Assembly: GCF_004310295.1 (NCBI RefSeq)
Contig: NZ_SISB01000001.1
Location: 62,001-126,000 of the forward strand
DNA from: Pseudomonas sp. BGI-2
GTDB taxonomy: Bacteria > Pseudomonadota > Gammaproteobacteria > Pseudomonadales > Pseudomonadaceae
Direction of reading: 5' to 3'
DNA: 64,000 nucleotides
In this document: piece after piece, positions 10,334 to 20,049 of the stretch
Position numbering within the stretch: position 1 is the stretch's first letter
Layout of the letters: the number at the start of each line of letters is the position of its first letter
Translations under genes and position numbers: made by a program
Notes under the pieces: generated by a model
Told to the model about the DNA's origin: nothing
Database searches by the model: none
What the model saw: the letters and a program-made list of their open reading frames with translations, nothing else

Positions 10334-11740
10334 TTACTGCATGAAACCTTCCATGAACCCCGCCACCTTGCTCGCCAGTTTGCGGCGCCAGGGGGCCGTG
10401 GCCGGGTTGGCCAGGGTCTGGTCTTCGTGGACGAAGCTGCGGATGATCGCGTTGTAACCGAGCCAGCGGCAGGGCTCCGCCTCCCAGGCCCTGAGCCTGT
10501 CGAGACCGCCCTGGGGCATGACCCAAGGCTGGCGAACCAATTCGGTATCGCGCTCGAGAATCAGATCAGCCAGGGTTCTGCCGCCCAGATTGCTGGCACC
10601 CACGCCCTCCCCGCCATAACCACCGGACAAGGCAATGCCGCTGGCCTGATCGCAAAGCATGTGTGGCTTGAAGTGGCGGGACATGCCGAGATTGCCGCCC
10701 CACGCGTGGGTAATCCGCACATTCTTGAGTTGCGGGAAGAGTTCCCCGAACAAATAACGCCGCAATTCCACTTCGCTGGTGGTCAAGTCAAAGTCATGGC
10801 GCAACTTGCCGGCAAACTGATAGCCGCCCCGGGCGCCGAATACCAGGCGGTTGTCCGCCGTGCGCTGGCCGTAGGTGACCTGCCGGCTGCTTTCGCTGAA
10901 CGCCTGGCCGCGGCTCAGGCCGATTTCATCCCAGGTCGCGGCAGACAGCGGTTCAGTGGCCACGATCAGGCTTTGTACCGGTAACTGATAGCGGCCGAGT
11001 GGCGGCAGAGTGACCGAGTAACCCTCTACCGCCGGCACGATCCAGCGACTGCGAACCTGAGCCTTGGCAGTGCGCAAACTCCCCGACTGCCACTGCGTGA
11101 CGGCGCTGTTTTCATAGATGTTGACCCCCATGCGCTCCACCGTCCTGGCCAGTCCTCGCACCAACTTTGCCGGGTGGATGGTCGCAACGTGCGGTGCATA
11201 GATACCGCCATAAGGCTTCGCAACTCTGATCTGTTGCGCCAACTGCTCGGGGCTGAGCCAGCGATAATCGCTTTCGGTCAGGCCTTGGCTGTAGAGCTTG
11301 TCGAGGTAGCTCCGCAGACTGGCTTCCTGCTCGGGATAGCGCGCGGCGCAATACAGCACGCCGCCTTTGCGGTAATCGCAGTCGATGCCCTCACGTTCGA
11401 TAACAATCTCTACTTCATCAGGAATGCTGTGCAGCAGATCGAAGGATTCGCGGCGTTGGTCCGCCGGCAAACCGGCCAATAAACGGTCTTCGCCCAACAG
11501 GTTGCCCATCAGCCAGCCGCCGTTACGGCCCGAAGCGCCAAAACCGGCGGTTTGCGCTTCAATGATGGCGATGTCCAGGCCTGGCGCCAGGCGCTTGAGG
11601 TAATACGCGGTCCATAGCCCGGTGTATCCCGCGCCGATGATGGCGACGTCGACGTCCAGGTCGTGTTCCAGCGCCGGGCGCGGCAACAGGGGCTCGTCGA
11701 GTTGATCCATCCACAAACTGATAGTGCGCCACGCCGACAT
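10334..11740 (-). CDS. FAD-dependent amine oxidase, PuuB/OrdL-like
   Basis: This DAO-family flavoprotein has the dinucleotide-binding motif VDVAIIGAGYTGLWTAYYLKR near the N-terminus and the flavin-contact motif GFGASGRNGGW. The C-terminal GGYGGEGVGASNLGGRTLADLI is typical of gamma-glutamylputrescine oxidases. I placed the start at the ATG at 11740 (MSAWRTI) because GGAG sits seven bases upstream; the longer frame begins with GTG inside that site. Together with the PotF-like receptor and the cupin it suggests oxidation of a polyamine or similar amine, but the substrate is not determined by sequence. Confidence 0.88.
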   Translation of the reverse strand: MSAWRTISLWMDQLDEPLLPRPALEHDLDVDVAIIGAGYTGLWTAYYLKRLAPGLDIAIIEAQTAGFGASGRNGGWLMGNLLGEDRLLAGLPADQRRESFDLLHSIPDEVEIVIEREGIDCDYRKGGVLYCAARYPEQEASLRSYLDKLYSQGLTESDYRWLSPEQLAQQIRVAKPYGGIYAPHVATIHPAKLVRGLARTVERMGVNIYENSAVTQWQSGSLRTAKAQVRSRWIVPAVEGYSVTLPPLGRYQLPVQSLIVATEPLSAATWDEIGLSRGQAFSESSRQVTYGQRTADNRLVFGARGGYQFAGKLRHDFDLTTSEVELRRYLFGELFPQLKNVRITHAWGGNLGMSRHFKPHMLCDQASGIALSGGYGGEGVGASNLGGRTLADLILERDTELVRQPWVMPQGGLDRLRAWEAEPCRWLGYNAIIRSFVHEDQTLANPATAPWRRKLASKVAGFMEGFMQ

Positions 11741-11790
11741 GCAGGACTCCGCCACTCAAACTTCGTTGGCGTCGATCCTAGTGCGTGGGC

Positions 11791-12606
11791 TCAGGGACTG
11801 TCGTGCGCGCGTGCACGCAAAGAAATTTGTTTGACGTAAGCCTTGGGCGATAGCCCCGTGTGCTGGCGGAAACAGCTGTAGAACGCCGATAACGAATTGA
11901 AACCGGCGGCAAACGCCAGTTCATCAATGCGCAACGGTGGCGTGGCGGCTTCCAGAGCCGCGAGTAAATGCTGCAGTCGAGCCTGGTTCACGTAGCGATA
12001 GAAACTCTGGCCCAACACTTGATTCAGCAGATAGGAAATCTGATTGCGGCTGTACCCGCACTCCTTCGCCACCCGTTGCAGGTCGAGTTCGGGGTCCAGA
12101 TAAGGCTGCTGACACTGGAAGTACTGTTGCAGGTCTTGCGCCATGAAACTGAGCTGCCGTGGTGAAAGCCCGAGACGGCTGACGGCCGGGCGCAGGTTCG
12201 TGGCAGTGCTCGTTTGCGGTTGTTCGCGCACCAGGGACGCGTATTCGTTGACACGCCAGATCAACCCGTCGCGCACCGTGATCGCCTCACTGGAACGGAA
12301 CGACACCAGCCCTTCGCCGCCGCGCAACGTCATCTGGTACTGGATGAACGCGGTGTTGCCGTCCAGGCGTATGCGATCCGAATGCTCCAGCGCTTCATCC
12401 GGGTTACGCGGCATGCTGCCGCGCACGTACTCGCGCAGTTCGTCCAGGCCCATGACCCGGTTCTGGAAAAAATCGTTGTACTGGATGTCCGGGTGATACA
12501 GCGCCATGACCCCGTCCAGATCCCGGTGTTTCCAGCACAGGTGGTAACGCATGACCGTCTCCCCCGTGGCCTGGGTTTGCAGGGGGCCATCATCATCGGC
12601 GTGCAT
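11791..12606 (-). CDS. AraC-family regulator with N-terminal SnoaL/NTF2-like domain
   Basis: The 271-residue protein has two parts. Residues ~10-115 resemble a SnoaL-like fold (RYHLCWKHRDLDGVMALYHPDIQYNDFF), a likely ligand-sensing or dimer module. Residues ~165-260 hold two helix-turn-helix motifs of the AraC type (LDLQRVAKECGYSRNQISYLLNQ and IDELAFAAGFNSLSAFYSCFRQHTGLSPKAY). It lies 50 bp upstream of the amine oxidase gene in the same direction and probably controls the oxidase-cupin-potF genes. The pairing of SnoaL with AraC is uncommon but known in Pseudomonas. Confidence 0.88.
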   Translation of the reverse strand: MHADDDGPLQTQATGETVMRYHLCWKHRDLDGVMALYHPDIQYNDFFQNRVMGLDELREYVRGSMPRNPDEALEHSDRIRLDGNTAFIQYQMTLRGGEGLVSFRSSEAITVRDGLIWRVNEYASLVREQPQTSTATNLRPAVSRLGLSPRQLSFMAQDLQQYFQCQQPYLDPELDLQRVAKECGYSRNQISYLLNQVLGQSFYRYVNQARLQHLLAALEAATPPLRIDELAFAAGFNSLSAFYSCFRQHTGLSPKAYVKQISLRARAHDSP

Positions 12607-12848
12607 AAAGGACTCGGCAAAAAAAATCGAGCTTGCCCAAGTTCGGCCACGGCTTCAATGACCAGAACGAATCGGCGCTACGCCGAGCGAGGCCTGGCAC
12701 ATGATCCACATCAAAAAAACGCAAGCAATCGCCAAACGGACTGAAAAATATCACATGGTTTTCACATCTGGATGCTACTTTTAAAAGCAGTCACCGGTTG
12801 AGCCATTGAAGGCTCTTCCCTCCTAACATGAGCTAAAGGAAGCGCTCG

Positions 12849-12872
12849 ATGAAGAAGGCGGGCAACACATGA
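12849..12872 (+). other. Possible 7-codon leader ORF overlapping the next start
   Basis: ATG-AAG-AAG-GCG-GGC-AAC-ACA-TGA is preceded by AAAGGAAG at good spacing. Its stop overlaps the ATG (12869) of the following 91-residue gene as ACATGA. This suggests translational coupling from a mini-cistron. It is visible in sequence but its use is unproven. Confidence 0.4.
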
Positions 12873-13144
12873 ATCAAGGGTCTTTCAGTAAAGTTACGTT
12901 TCCAAACGCCTGCCAGCTGATGCGCTGGCATTTTCATCCCATGGGATTCGAGGCGAGCATGGACGCACCGGGCAGCATGATTGCCCGCCTGTTTGACCGC
13001 GCCAGTGGCGAGACCATGATCGCCATTGCAGGCATTCCTTGCGCTACCGTGATGAATGCTGCGGACGTAGAACGAATAATCGAAGCCGTGGAAGACGAAC
13101 TTGAGTCTTTCATTCCTCCAGTGGCCCTCAAGAGTTATGCCTGA
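12869..13144 (+). CDS. Small conserved Pseudomonas protein, DUF1652-like
   Basis: The 91-residue protein has no signal peptide or membrane segment. The order of features (CQLMRWHFHPMGFEASMDAPGSMIARLFDRASGETMIAIAGIPC followed by an acidic C-terminal helix) resembles the DUF1652 group of short Pseudomonas proteins, whose function is unknown. The ATG at 12869 has GAAGG about ten bases upstream and overlaps a short leader ORF. A strong terminator follows 11 bp after the stop. Confidence 0.65.
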   Translation: MNQGSFSKVTFPNACQLMRWHFHPMGFEASMDAPGSMIARLFDRASGETMIAIAGIPCATVMNAADVERIIEAVEDELESFIPPVALKSYA

Positions 13145-13154
13145 AGGCCAACCG

Positions 13155-13195
13155 CCCCACAAAAAAGCCCACATCCTGTGGGCTTTTTTGTGGGG
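13155..13195. terminator. Bidirectional rho-independent terminator
   Basis: A perfect 19-bp stem (CCCCACAAAAAAGCCCACA, loop TCC, and its complement) contains A6/T6 tracts within the arms. It therefore works as a U-tract hairpin in both directions, between the convergent 91-residue gene and the helicase gene. Confidence 0.9.
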
Positions 13196-13202
13196 CTCGG
13201 GT

Positions 13203-15677
13203 TCAAGCCAGTTTCTGACCCTGGCGGTGATCGGCGAAAAACGGCTTGTCCTTGCCAATCCGGTCAGAAGCCTTGGGCATGTTCGCAGCCTGAGTGTCCT
13301 GCCCCTCGACATACCAATAGCAATGACTCACCGCCCGAGTGATGCCGACGTAAGCCAGTCGCAGGATTTCGTCTTTCTGCGCGTTGTCGTACGGCTCGTT
13401 GTCGCCCGACTTGCCAAGTCCGGCCATCCGATAGACCTGGTTCTTGTAAGGAGAACTGGTCAGGTGCTGGCAATCACCGAGCAAAAACACCGCGTCAGCT
13501 TGCAGGCCTTTGGCGCTGTGATAGGTCAGTTGTTTGATCCGGCGCGCTTCGTACGGCAGGCTAGAATCTACATTAACTACAGATTGAATATGCTGTTTTA
13601 TCAATAACTTATCGATGCTTTTTCGATACAGCATCAAGATTGAATCGCCCTGTCTGTAATGCTGGATCAAACGCTGAGCCATTCCTTGATCGTCCCTATC
13701 CATGACGTTCACCGGCAACAGTGCCTTGGGTTCACCGCTGGCCTTGGCCTTCTTTCCTGCGATCGATGGTGCTGCGCGGACGATATGCTCGGCAGCATCA
13801 ATAATGTGCTGATGACTTCGATAGTTGTCGCTGAGCATCACCTTCGTCGTGCTCGGAGACGGGAATTCCTTGTTGAACTCCATGAAGTACGACGGGGAAC
13901 TGCCGCGCCAGCCATAAATCGACTGCCAGTCATCGCCGACGCAGAGCAAGGATGACCGTTGCGCGCCACGCCCCACGTGCATTCCCGGGCCGCGACTGCG
14001 GATCTCGGCCAGGCTGGCACGAATCCAGGAGACAATCTGCGGCGATACGTCCTGAAATTCGTCGATCATCAGATGAGACAAAGGCCTCAGCAGTTCATCG
14101 CCCAGCAATTTCAGGTTTTCCGGGGAATGCTCGCTGAACAAGGCAAACATCCGGTTATAGGTCATTACCGGTGGTTTTTGGTCAAGCAAGTGATCTTCCA
14201 GGGCGCGCCAGAACAGGCTCAAGGCCTCGAAGAAAAACCGGTCCGGGTCATCCTTGGCGAAACTCATTTGACCGACAGCATTCGGCACATCCAGGCCCAG
14301 GTTTTCGATAAACCCGGCGGAAGCCACAAAACAGTCCAGCAAGGGAGCCGACCCCAGCTCTCCTTTGACCTTGTAATCGAAGCCAGGCCCGGCACTGGCA
14401 TCGCCCGCCAAGGAGGCCAATACACGCTTGGATGACTCGTAACTATCTAACCATATCAATGGTTTACGACAGAAAGCTTGAAACAGGGTGCGCTTGACAG
14501 CCCATTCCGCGCGAACGGTTAACTTGGCATTTGGGCGGCTGACTTGCGGACTTTCCCGAGGATCAAATCCCAGCACCACCCAGGCGTCCAGCGTCGGAAT
14601 GTAGCCGTGACAATGGAAGGTCGCACCATTGATGTCGAAGGACTGCCGATTGGGCTCGATGCCTTTTATCGGCCAGGCGCCGGCGCGAAACCACAGATCT
14701 TCAACAGTGTCGCAGAGCTCTTCGTCACGTTTGGCCGCCAACTCGGTCACTGCCATGCGCTTCTGCACGTCGGGGTGATCGCGCTCCAACTCCTTGAGCT
14801 GCAAAGCGTGACGGGACAACGGCTTGATCAGCTCGCGAAAACGCTCATCGCGGGTGTGCAGGCTGTGAAAACAGGCATTGAGTTGCTGACGCTGGGCGTC
14901 GTTGATGCGCAGGTCGAAGGGATTGCTGTCGACCTCCTCATCGCCGTTCTGCGCGCGATTGCTGAGGTTTTCGAACGCTTGCAGACGCTCGAAGCCCGGC
15001 AGACTGCGAACCATTGGCAAAATTCGGGAGTGGAAGGTGCGCACCAGATCCCGTGCCTCTTTGAGGCTCAGCGCACGGCCCCACATTGCAAATAACTCGA
15101 TCAGCTTATTAATGAAGTCTTTGCGCGACTCGCGGGTGAAGGTCACCACGGTCATCGAACTCAGCTCGAACCCCAGGTAATGGGTCAGCAGCAAGATGCG
15201 CAGTACCAGAGTCGTCGATTTGCCCGCCCCGGCCCCGGCAATCACTGACGTCGAAGGCGTGTCGCTGAAAATCATCTTCCACTGGGCAGCGCTGGGCTGG
15301 GCGTGCGGTGGCAGCAGTCGGGCGACATCGGCTTTCATGCGCTTCTTCAACTCGGCACTCAATGGCAGGCGCCAATCGTCGAACAAGTTGTCGTCAACGT
15401 TAGGTGGCCGGTGCTCGGTTGAGCGCGAATCGCGGATCAACAAAACCTGCCGACCTTCTTCCAACCCCTCGGCTTTCCCTTCCTTATAGCCGTAATCGAC
15501 CCCGGCACTGTGACCACTGCGAAAACCGTCGGCTTGCCCGTGCAGCCACGACGCACGGTGTTGCGCGCGCAGTCGGGTAAGGCCATGACCGAAGAACCGG
15601 GCGGCCAGGCGCTTGAGCAATGGCATCTCGGCCAGGGGACGAAGTTCGGGAGGAAGATCGGGGGTGTGTTGCGGCAC
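13203..15677 (-). CDS. UvrD/Rep-like superfamily 1 DNA helicase
   Basis: The 824-residue protein starts at GTG 15677, with GGAG nine bases upstream. After a ~110-residue N-terminal region it shows the SF1A motifs: Walker A GAGAGKST at 148-155 in VIAGAGAGKSTTLVLR, Walker B LMIDEFQDVSPQIV, motif III VGDDWQSIYGWRGSSPSYF, and the C-terminal LTYHSAKGLQADAVFLLGD and YVGITRAVSHCYW. Members act in DNA repair or replication-linked unwinding. It differs from housekeeping UvrD and Rep in its N-terminal extension, which has a Gly/Lys/Glu-rich segment at ~55-80 (GYKEGKAEGLEEGRQ). It stands alone, so no pathway can be assigned. Confidence 0.88.
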   Translation of the reverse strand: MPQHTPDLPPELRPLAEMPLLKRLAARFFGHGLTRLRAQHRASWLHGQADGFRSGHSAGVDYGYKEGKAEGLEEGRQVLLIRDSRSTEHRPPNVDDNLFDDWRLPLSAELKKRMKADVARLLPPHAQPSAAQWKMIFSDTPSTSVIAGAGAGKSTTLVLRILLLTHYLGFELSSMTVVTFTRESRKDFINKLIELFAMWGRALSLKEARDLVRTFHSRILPMVRSLPGFERLQAFENLSNRAQNGDEEVDSNPFDLRINDAQRQQLNACFHSLHTRDERFRELIKPLSRHALQLKELERDHPDVQKRMAVTELAAKRDEELCDTVEDLWFRAGAWPIKGIEPNRQSFDINGATFHCHGYIPTLDAWVVLGFDPRESPQVSRPNAKLTVRAEWAVKRTLFQAFCRKPLIWLDSYESSKRVLASLAGDASAGPGFDYKVKGELGSAPLLDCFVASAGFIENLGLDVPNAVGQMSFAKDDPDRFFFEALSLFWRALEDHLLDQKPPVMTYNRMFALFSEHSPENLKLLGDELLRPLSHLMIDEFQDVSPQIVSWIRASLAEIRSRGPGMHVGRGAQRSSLLCVGDDWQSIYGWRGSSPSYFMEFNKEFPSPSTTKVMLSDNYRSHQHIIDAAEHIVRAAPSIAGKKAKASGEPKALLPVNVMDRDDQGMAQRLIQHYRQGDSILMLYRKSIDKLLIKQHIQSVVNVDSSLPYEARRIKQLTYHSAKGLQADAVFLLGDCQHLTSSPYKNQVYRMAGLGKSGDNEPYDNAQKDEILRLAYVGITRAVSHCYWYVEGQDTQAANMPKASDRIGKDKPFFADHRQGQKLA

Positions 15678-15957
15678 GCGGACTGACTCCAGGGTGTGAG
15701 GCTGTTGAGGGCTATGGTGTCCGTATTTGCCGTTGAGTTCTAGTGAAATGCTTACAGGTCATTGGCTTATACGATGAAGTGAAGGCTAGATGAGAACGTT
15801 TCGAGGTTATTTAACATCAACTAATTCGATTGTATTGAGGCAATTTTTACGCTTTTTATCGATTGGTGTCTGATAGATGATGCCCGCCATCAACCACCGG
15901 TTCTCGTTTCGTGGCCCAGGCGCTCTGCCCCATGACGAACCTTTTCAGGAGACGATC

Positions 15958-16653
15958 ATGCTTGAACTCAGACCTTTCAACTCTCTGGGCGGTGCCCACC
16001 ATGGCTGGTTGGATGCCCATCACCACTTTTCGTTCGCCGAGTACCACGACCCGAAACGCATGAATTGGGGCAACCTGCGAGTCTGGAACGACGACGTGAT
16101 TGCCTCGGGCACCGGTTTCCCGAAACACCCGCACCGGGACATGGAAATCATCACCTACGTTCGTGAAGGTGCAATTACCCACGAAGACAACCTTGGCAAC
16201 AAGGGTCGCACCGAAGCGGGCGATGTTCAGGTCATGAGCGCTGGTACCGGGATCGCCCACAGCGAATACAACCTGGAAGCGGGCGAAACCAGGATCTTCC
16301 AGATCTGGATCATTCCGAACGAGTCCGGTCTGGCTCCTTCCTGGGGCGCCAAGCCATTTCCGAAAGGCCAGCGCGAAGGTTTCGTGACCTTGGCCAGCGG
16401 CAAGACGGGGGACGATCAAAGCCTGCGCATCCGTGCCGATGCACGACTGGTGGCGGCGAACCTGAAGGCTGGTGAGTCCGCCGAATATCGCCTGGACAGT
16501 GGCCGTCGCGCTTACCTGGTTCCGGCGACCGGTGTCATAGAAGTCAATGGCTTGCGTGCACACGCTCGAGACGGTGTGGCCGTGGCTGATGAACAGGTGT
16601 TGCGGGTGACTGCGGTTGAGGACAGTGAGATCGTGTTGGTGGATCTGGCTTGA
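15958..16653 (+). CDS. Pirin-family cupin protein (YhhW-like)
   Basis: The start is the ATG at 15958 (MLELRPFNSLGG), preceded by AGGAG; the frame extends upstream but without family resemblance. The 231-residue bicupin has the pirin signature GFPKHPHRDMEIITYVREGAITHEDNLGN with the metal-binding HPH and later His and Glu, and GTGIAHSEYN. Bacterial relatives include quercetinase YhhW and redox- or metabolism-linked regulators, so the natural substrate is open. A clear terminator follows the stop. Confidence 0.9.
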   Translation: MLELRPFNSLGGAHHGWLDAHHHFSFAEYHDPKRMNWGNLRVWNDDVIASGTGFPKHPHRDMEIITYVREGAITHEDNLGNKGRTEAGDVQVMSAGTGIAHSEYNLEAGETRIFQIWIIPNESGLAPSWGAKPFPKGQREGFVTLASGKTGDDQSLRIRADARLVAANLKAGESAEYRLDSGRRAYLVPATGVIEVNGLRAHARDGVAVADEQVLRVTAVEDSEIVLVDLA

Positions 16654-16668
16654 TGCAGTAAACGCAGG

Positions 16669-16706
16669 AAAAAAAAAGGGGCGACCGTTATGGTCGCCCC
16701 TTTTTT
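16669..16706 (+). terminator. Rho-independent terminator after pirin gene
   Basis: The 9-bp stem GGGGCGACC / GGTCGCCCC with loop GTTAT is flanked by A7 on the left and T6 on the right, so it can act in both directions. Confidence 0.88.
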
Positions 16707-16738
16707 CATACACAAATGTGGGTGACTGTGCCGACGCT

Positions 16739-16802
16739 ATCGCGAGCAAGCTCGCTCCCACAGGGTTCACGCAATCCTTGTGGGAGCGAGCTTGCTCGCG
16801 AT
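16739..16802. repeat. REP-type inverted repeat
   Basis: Perfect 24-bp arms (ATCGCGAGCAAGCTCGCTCC..., complement at 16779-16802) are separated by 16 bases. It belongs to the GGGAGCGAGCTTGCTCGCGA family, seen again in this window at 30579 and, in variants, at 24323, 51156, 52791 and 57455. Confidence 0.9.
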
Positions 16803-16813
16803 GGGGCCCTCAA

Positions 16814-18460
16814 TCACTTCGCAGAAATAGCGCCATCCACCAGGGTCTGAGCTTCTGCAACCAACTGCTTGAGGTGTTCGTCACTGACGAAACTCTCGGC
16901 GTAGATCTTGTAGATGTCCTCGGTGCCCGAAGGCCGAGCCGCGAACCAGCCATTCTCGGTCATGACTTTCAAACCACCAATGGCCTGGTCGTTGCCCGGC
17001 GCATGGCTGAGGATGCTCTGGATCGCTTCGCCGGCCAGTTCGGTCGAGGTGACCTGGTCCGGTGACAACTTGCTCAGCAAGGCTTTCTGTTCAGGATTGG
17101 CCTTGGCGTCAACGCGTACCGAGAACGGTTCGCCGAGTTCATCGGTCAACGCACGGTAGGCCTGGCTCGGATCGCGACCAGTGCGTGCGGTCATTTCTGC
17201 GGCCAGCAGTGCCGGAATCAAGCCATCCTTGTCGGTGCTCCAGACGCCACCGTCCTTGCGCAGGAACGAGGCACCGGCGCTTTCTTCGCCACCAAAACCC
17301 AGCGAGCCGTCGAACAGACCGTCAGCAAACCATTTGAAGCCGACCGGCACTTCGTACAGGCGACGGTCCAGACGCTTGGCCACACGATCGATCATGCCGC
17401 TGCTGACCACGGTTTTGCCCACGGCAGCGTTGGCGCGCCACTGCGGACGGTTCTGGAACAGGTAGTCGATAGACACGGCGAGGTAGCTGTTCGGCGCCAG
17501 CAAACCACCGGAGGGGGTCACGATGCCATGGCGATCGTGATCCGGGTCGCAGCCGAACGCTACGTCAAAGCGATCTTTCAGACCGATCAGGCCTTGCATG
17601 GCATGGCTCGACGATGGGTCCATGCGGATTTGCCCGTCCCAGTCGACCGTCATGAAACGGAACGTCGGATCGACCTGTTTGTTGACCACTTCCAGGTCCA
17701 GACGGTAATGCTCGGCAATCGCCGACCAGTAGCGCACCCCTGCTCCGCCCAGCGGATCGACACCCAGACGCAGCTTGGCGTCACGGATGGCGTCGAAGTC
17801 GATCACGTTGATCAGGTCGGCGACATAGGTATTGAGGTAATCGTGACGATGGGTCGTGCTGGCCTTCAGCGCCTGCTCGTAGCTGATGCGTTTGACGCCG
17901 GCCAGCTTGTTGCCCAGCAACTCATTGGCCTTGGCCTCGATCCACTTGGTGATGTGGGTATCGGCCGGGCCACCGTTGGTGGGGTTGTATTTGTAGCCAC
18001 CGCTTTGCGGCGGGTTGTGCGACGGGGTGATGACGATACCGTCCGCCAGGCCCGAAGTTCGGCCACGGTTGTAGCAAAGAATCGCGTGGGAAATTGCCGG
18101 GGTCGGCGTGTATTCGTCACCCTCGGCGATCATGACGGTGACGCCGTTCGCTGCCAGCACTTCCAGGGCGCTGGCGCCGGCCGGAGTGGACAGCGCGTGC
18201 GTATCGATGCCGACGAACAGTGGGCCGTCGATGCCCTGTGCTTCGCGGTACAGGCAGATCGCCTGGCTGATCGCCAGAACATGCCATTCGTTGAAACTCA
18301 GGTCGAACGAGCTGCCTCGGTGTCCGGACGTGCCGAAGGCGACGCGCTGGGTAGAGATGGCGGCATCAGGCTGGCCGGTGTAATAGGCCGTTACCAGTCG
18401 CGGGATGTCGACCAACAGTTCTGCCGGTGCCGGTTTGCCCGCAAAAGGACTGAGTGTCAT
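16814..18460 (-). CDS. pgm: Phosphoglucomutase (alpha-D-glucose-phosphate specific)
   Basis: The 548-residue enzyme interconverts glucose 1-phosphate and glucose 6-phosphate. The phosphoserine loop is [15 protein letters not shown], with the active Ser at residue 147. The metal-binding loop [10 protein letters not shown] and the sugar-binding [18 protein letters not shown] are present, as is the C-terminal phosphate-binding [16 protein letters not shown]. The ATG at 18460 has GAGG upstream. The length matches bacterial Pgm. Confidence 0.96.
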   Translation of the reverse strand: MTLSPFAGKPAPAELLVDIPRLVTAYYTGQPDAAISTQRVAFGTSGHRGSSFDLSFNEWHVLAISQAICLYREAQGIDGPLFVGIDTHALSTPAGASALEVLAANGVTVMIAEGDEYTPTPAISHAILCYNRGRTSGLADGIVITPSHNPPQSGGYKYNPTNGGPADTHITKWIEAKANELLGNKLAGVKRISYEQALKASTTHRHDYLNTYVADLINVIDFDAIRDAKLRLGVDPLGGAGVRYWSAIAEHYRLDLEVVNKQVDPTFRFMTVDWDGQIRMDPSSSHAMQGLIGLKDRFDVAFGCDPDHDRHGIVTPSGGLLAPNSYLAVSIDYLFQNRPQWRANAAVGKTVVSSGMIDRVAKRLDRRLYEVPVGFKWFADGLFDGSLGFGGEESAGASFLRKDGGVWSTDKDGLIPALLAAEMTARTGRDPSQAYRALTDELGEPFSVRVDAKANPEQKALLSKLSPDQVTSTELAGEAIQSILSHAPGNDQAIGGLKVMTENGWFAARPSGTEDIYKIYAESFVSDEHLKQLVAEAQTLVDGAISAK

Positions 18461-18581
18461 GCAAAACCTCTGGAATAGAGTGGTTCAGGAATAGGAACGC
18501 AGTTTACTGGCAGTTTGACCGCAGCGCGACGTTATCGATCCCGAGCGAAATGTTATCAATCTCCAGAGTCCCCGGCCCTGC

Positions 18582-19982
18582 TCAATCGATTGATTCCAGT
18601 CGCAACGCATCCCCCAATAAACCCATGGCCGCCGCGAGATCGTGGTCGCCGCCGAAGGTATGACTCAGGCGCAGGTGTTGCGCGTGTAACCCCTGAAGGC
18701 TGAACAGCTCTCCTGGCGCGATCACCACCTGGTGTCTGAGCAGGCGATGGAACACCCGGCGTACATCGACCTGGCGCAATGACCGGGCCCAGATCGTCGC
18801 ACCGCCCAAGGGTTCGACGAAGTGCAAGGCATCGCCCAGACGCTCCTGCAACAGCTGAGTCATGTGCACTTTGCGATCCCTGAGCAGCCGTCGCAAGACC
18901 ACCAGGTGCTGATCGATTCGCCCGTTGCTGTACAGCCGTGCGATGGCTTTCTGGCGAATCGGCGACAACCGGAACGAACGCAACAGGAAATGCCGCTGCA
19001 GTTCGACGCTCAGTTGCCGCGAGAGCAGATAGCCATAGGGCGCCTCCGGCCCGATGGATTTTTCAAAGGTGGAAAAAACAATCAGTCGATCCGGGTTCAG
19101 CAGATCGCGAAACCGCACGCCGTCTGGCTCGAATTCGAGTTCGCCGTAGCAGTCGTTCTCCAACACCCAACTGCCATGACGTTCCAGTAGCTGAGAGGTT
19201 GACTGCCTGTTGCTCTGGGAAGCCATACTTCCGCGCGGCATATTGAGACCGGATGAAAGCATGATCAGTCGCACCGGCTCGGTCTCCAGCAGTTGCGTCA
19301 GTTGCTCAAGGTCCAGGCTGCCATTGGCTTGCAAGGGCAGCTCGATGACGTGGACGTCAGCGTCCTGGAGCAAGCGCAGAATCGTCCAGTCGCAGGGCGA
19401 TTCGACGACAACCTTGGCGTCTTTGAGACAAAGCACCGCGATCAGTATCTCCAGCACCCCACGCAAATCGGCGCCAATATAGACATCATCGGCGTGCCAG
19501 CAGCGTGACGGAGAGGAGGTATAGCGCGCGGCCAGGGCGGCGCGCAGCTCCAGTTCGCCGCAAGGTTGTGAAGTCGGTTGCGGCTGGCGCGGATACTGAC
19601 GCAGCAGTTCTCTTTCCAGTAGCAGCAACGGACTGTCCAGGGGCTGTAACAACGCCGGCTCATCCGCGCTCAACACCAGCATTCCTGGACGCCTGGCATT
19701 CAAATAGACCGTCTCGAGCAGGTCATTGCCGCTGCTGAGCGGGCGAATGGACGACACGGGCAGCGCGTAGTAACCGGATTTGGCGACCGAATACACCCGA
19801 CCTTCCTTTTCCAGCAGCGAGTAGGCGTACTGGATAGTGGAAATCGACACACTCAGACGGTCCGCCAACTGGCGCAACGAAGGAAGACGGACTCGCGTGT
19901 CGCTGACCGGCTCGTTGATGAGGTTGGTCAGGTAACGGTACACCGCCTGATATGCGAAGTCGGTTTCGCGTGGGCCCTTCAT
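18582..19982 (-). CDS. MocR-type (GntR + aminotransferase fold) transcriptional regulator
   Basis: An N-terminal winged helix of the GntR type (LPSLRQLADRLSVSISTIQYAYSLLEKEGRVYSVAKSGYYA) is joined to a fold type I PLP-dependent aminotransferase-like domain of about 370 residues. The Schiff-base lysine position is kept in FSTFEKSIGPEAPYGY, so PLP binding is likely. Family members sense PLP, GABA, taurine or similar ligands. The ATG at 19982 is preferred over an upstream TTG; neither has a strong ribosome site. It lies ~65 bp downstream of an unknown 493-residue gene in the same direction, so the two may share a transcript. Confidence 0.85.
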   Translation of the reverse strand: MKGPRETDFAYQAVYRYLTNLINEPVSDTRVRLPSLRQLADRLSVSISTIQYAYSLLEKEGRVYSVAKSGYYALPVSSIRPLSSGNDLLETVYLNARRPGMLVLSADEPALLQPLDSPLLLLERELLRQYPRQPQPTSQPCGELELRAALAARYTSSPSRCWHADDVYIGADLRGVLEILIAVLCLKDAKVVVESPCDWTILRLLQDADVHVIELPLQANGSLDLEQLTQLLETEPVRLIMLSSGLNMPRGSMASQSNRQSTSQLLERHGSWVLENDCYGELEFEPDGVRFRDLLNPDRLIVFSTFEKSIGPEAPYGYLLSRQLSVELQRHFLLRSFRLSPIRQKAIARLYSNGRIDQHLVVLRRLLRDRKVHMTQLLQERLGDALHFVEPLGGATIWARSLRQVDVRRVFHRLLRHQVVIAPGELFSLQGLHAQHLRLSHTFGGDHDLAAAMGLLGDALRLESID

Positions 19983-20049
19983 GGACAATGACCGAATACG
20001 CTACGCACGGCGCGGCGTTTGGGGGTGAACGCAGTAAAACCGGGCACTT

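Noticed and set aside
13101..13607. 168-residue plus-strand frame through the terminator
   Set aside because: It crosses a strong bidirectional terminator and lies antisense to the helicase gene.
15877..15957. 27-residue N-terminal extension of the pirin
   Set aside because: The ATG at 15958 has a strong AGGAG site and gives the family N-terminus; the extension has no resemblance to pirins.
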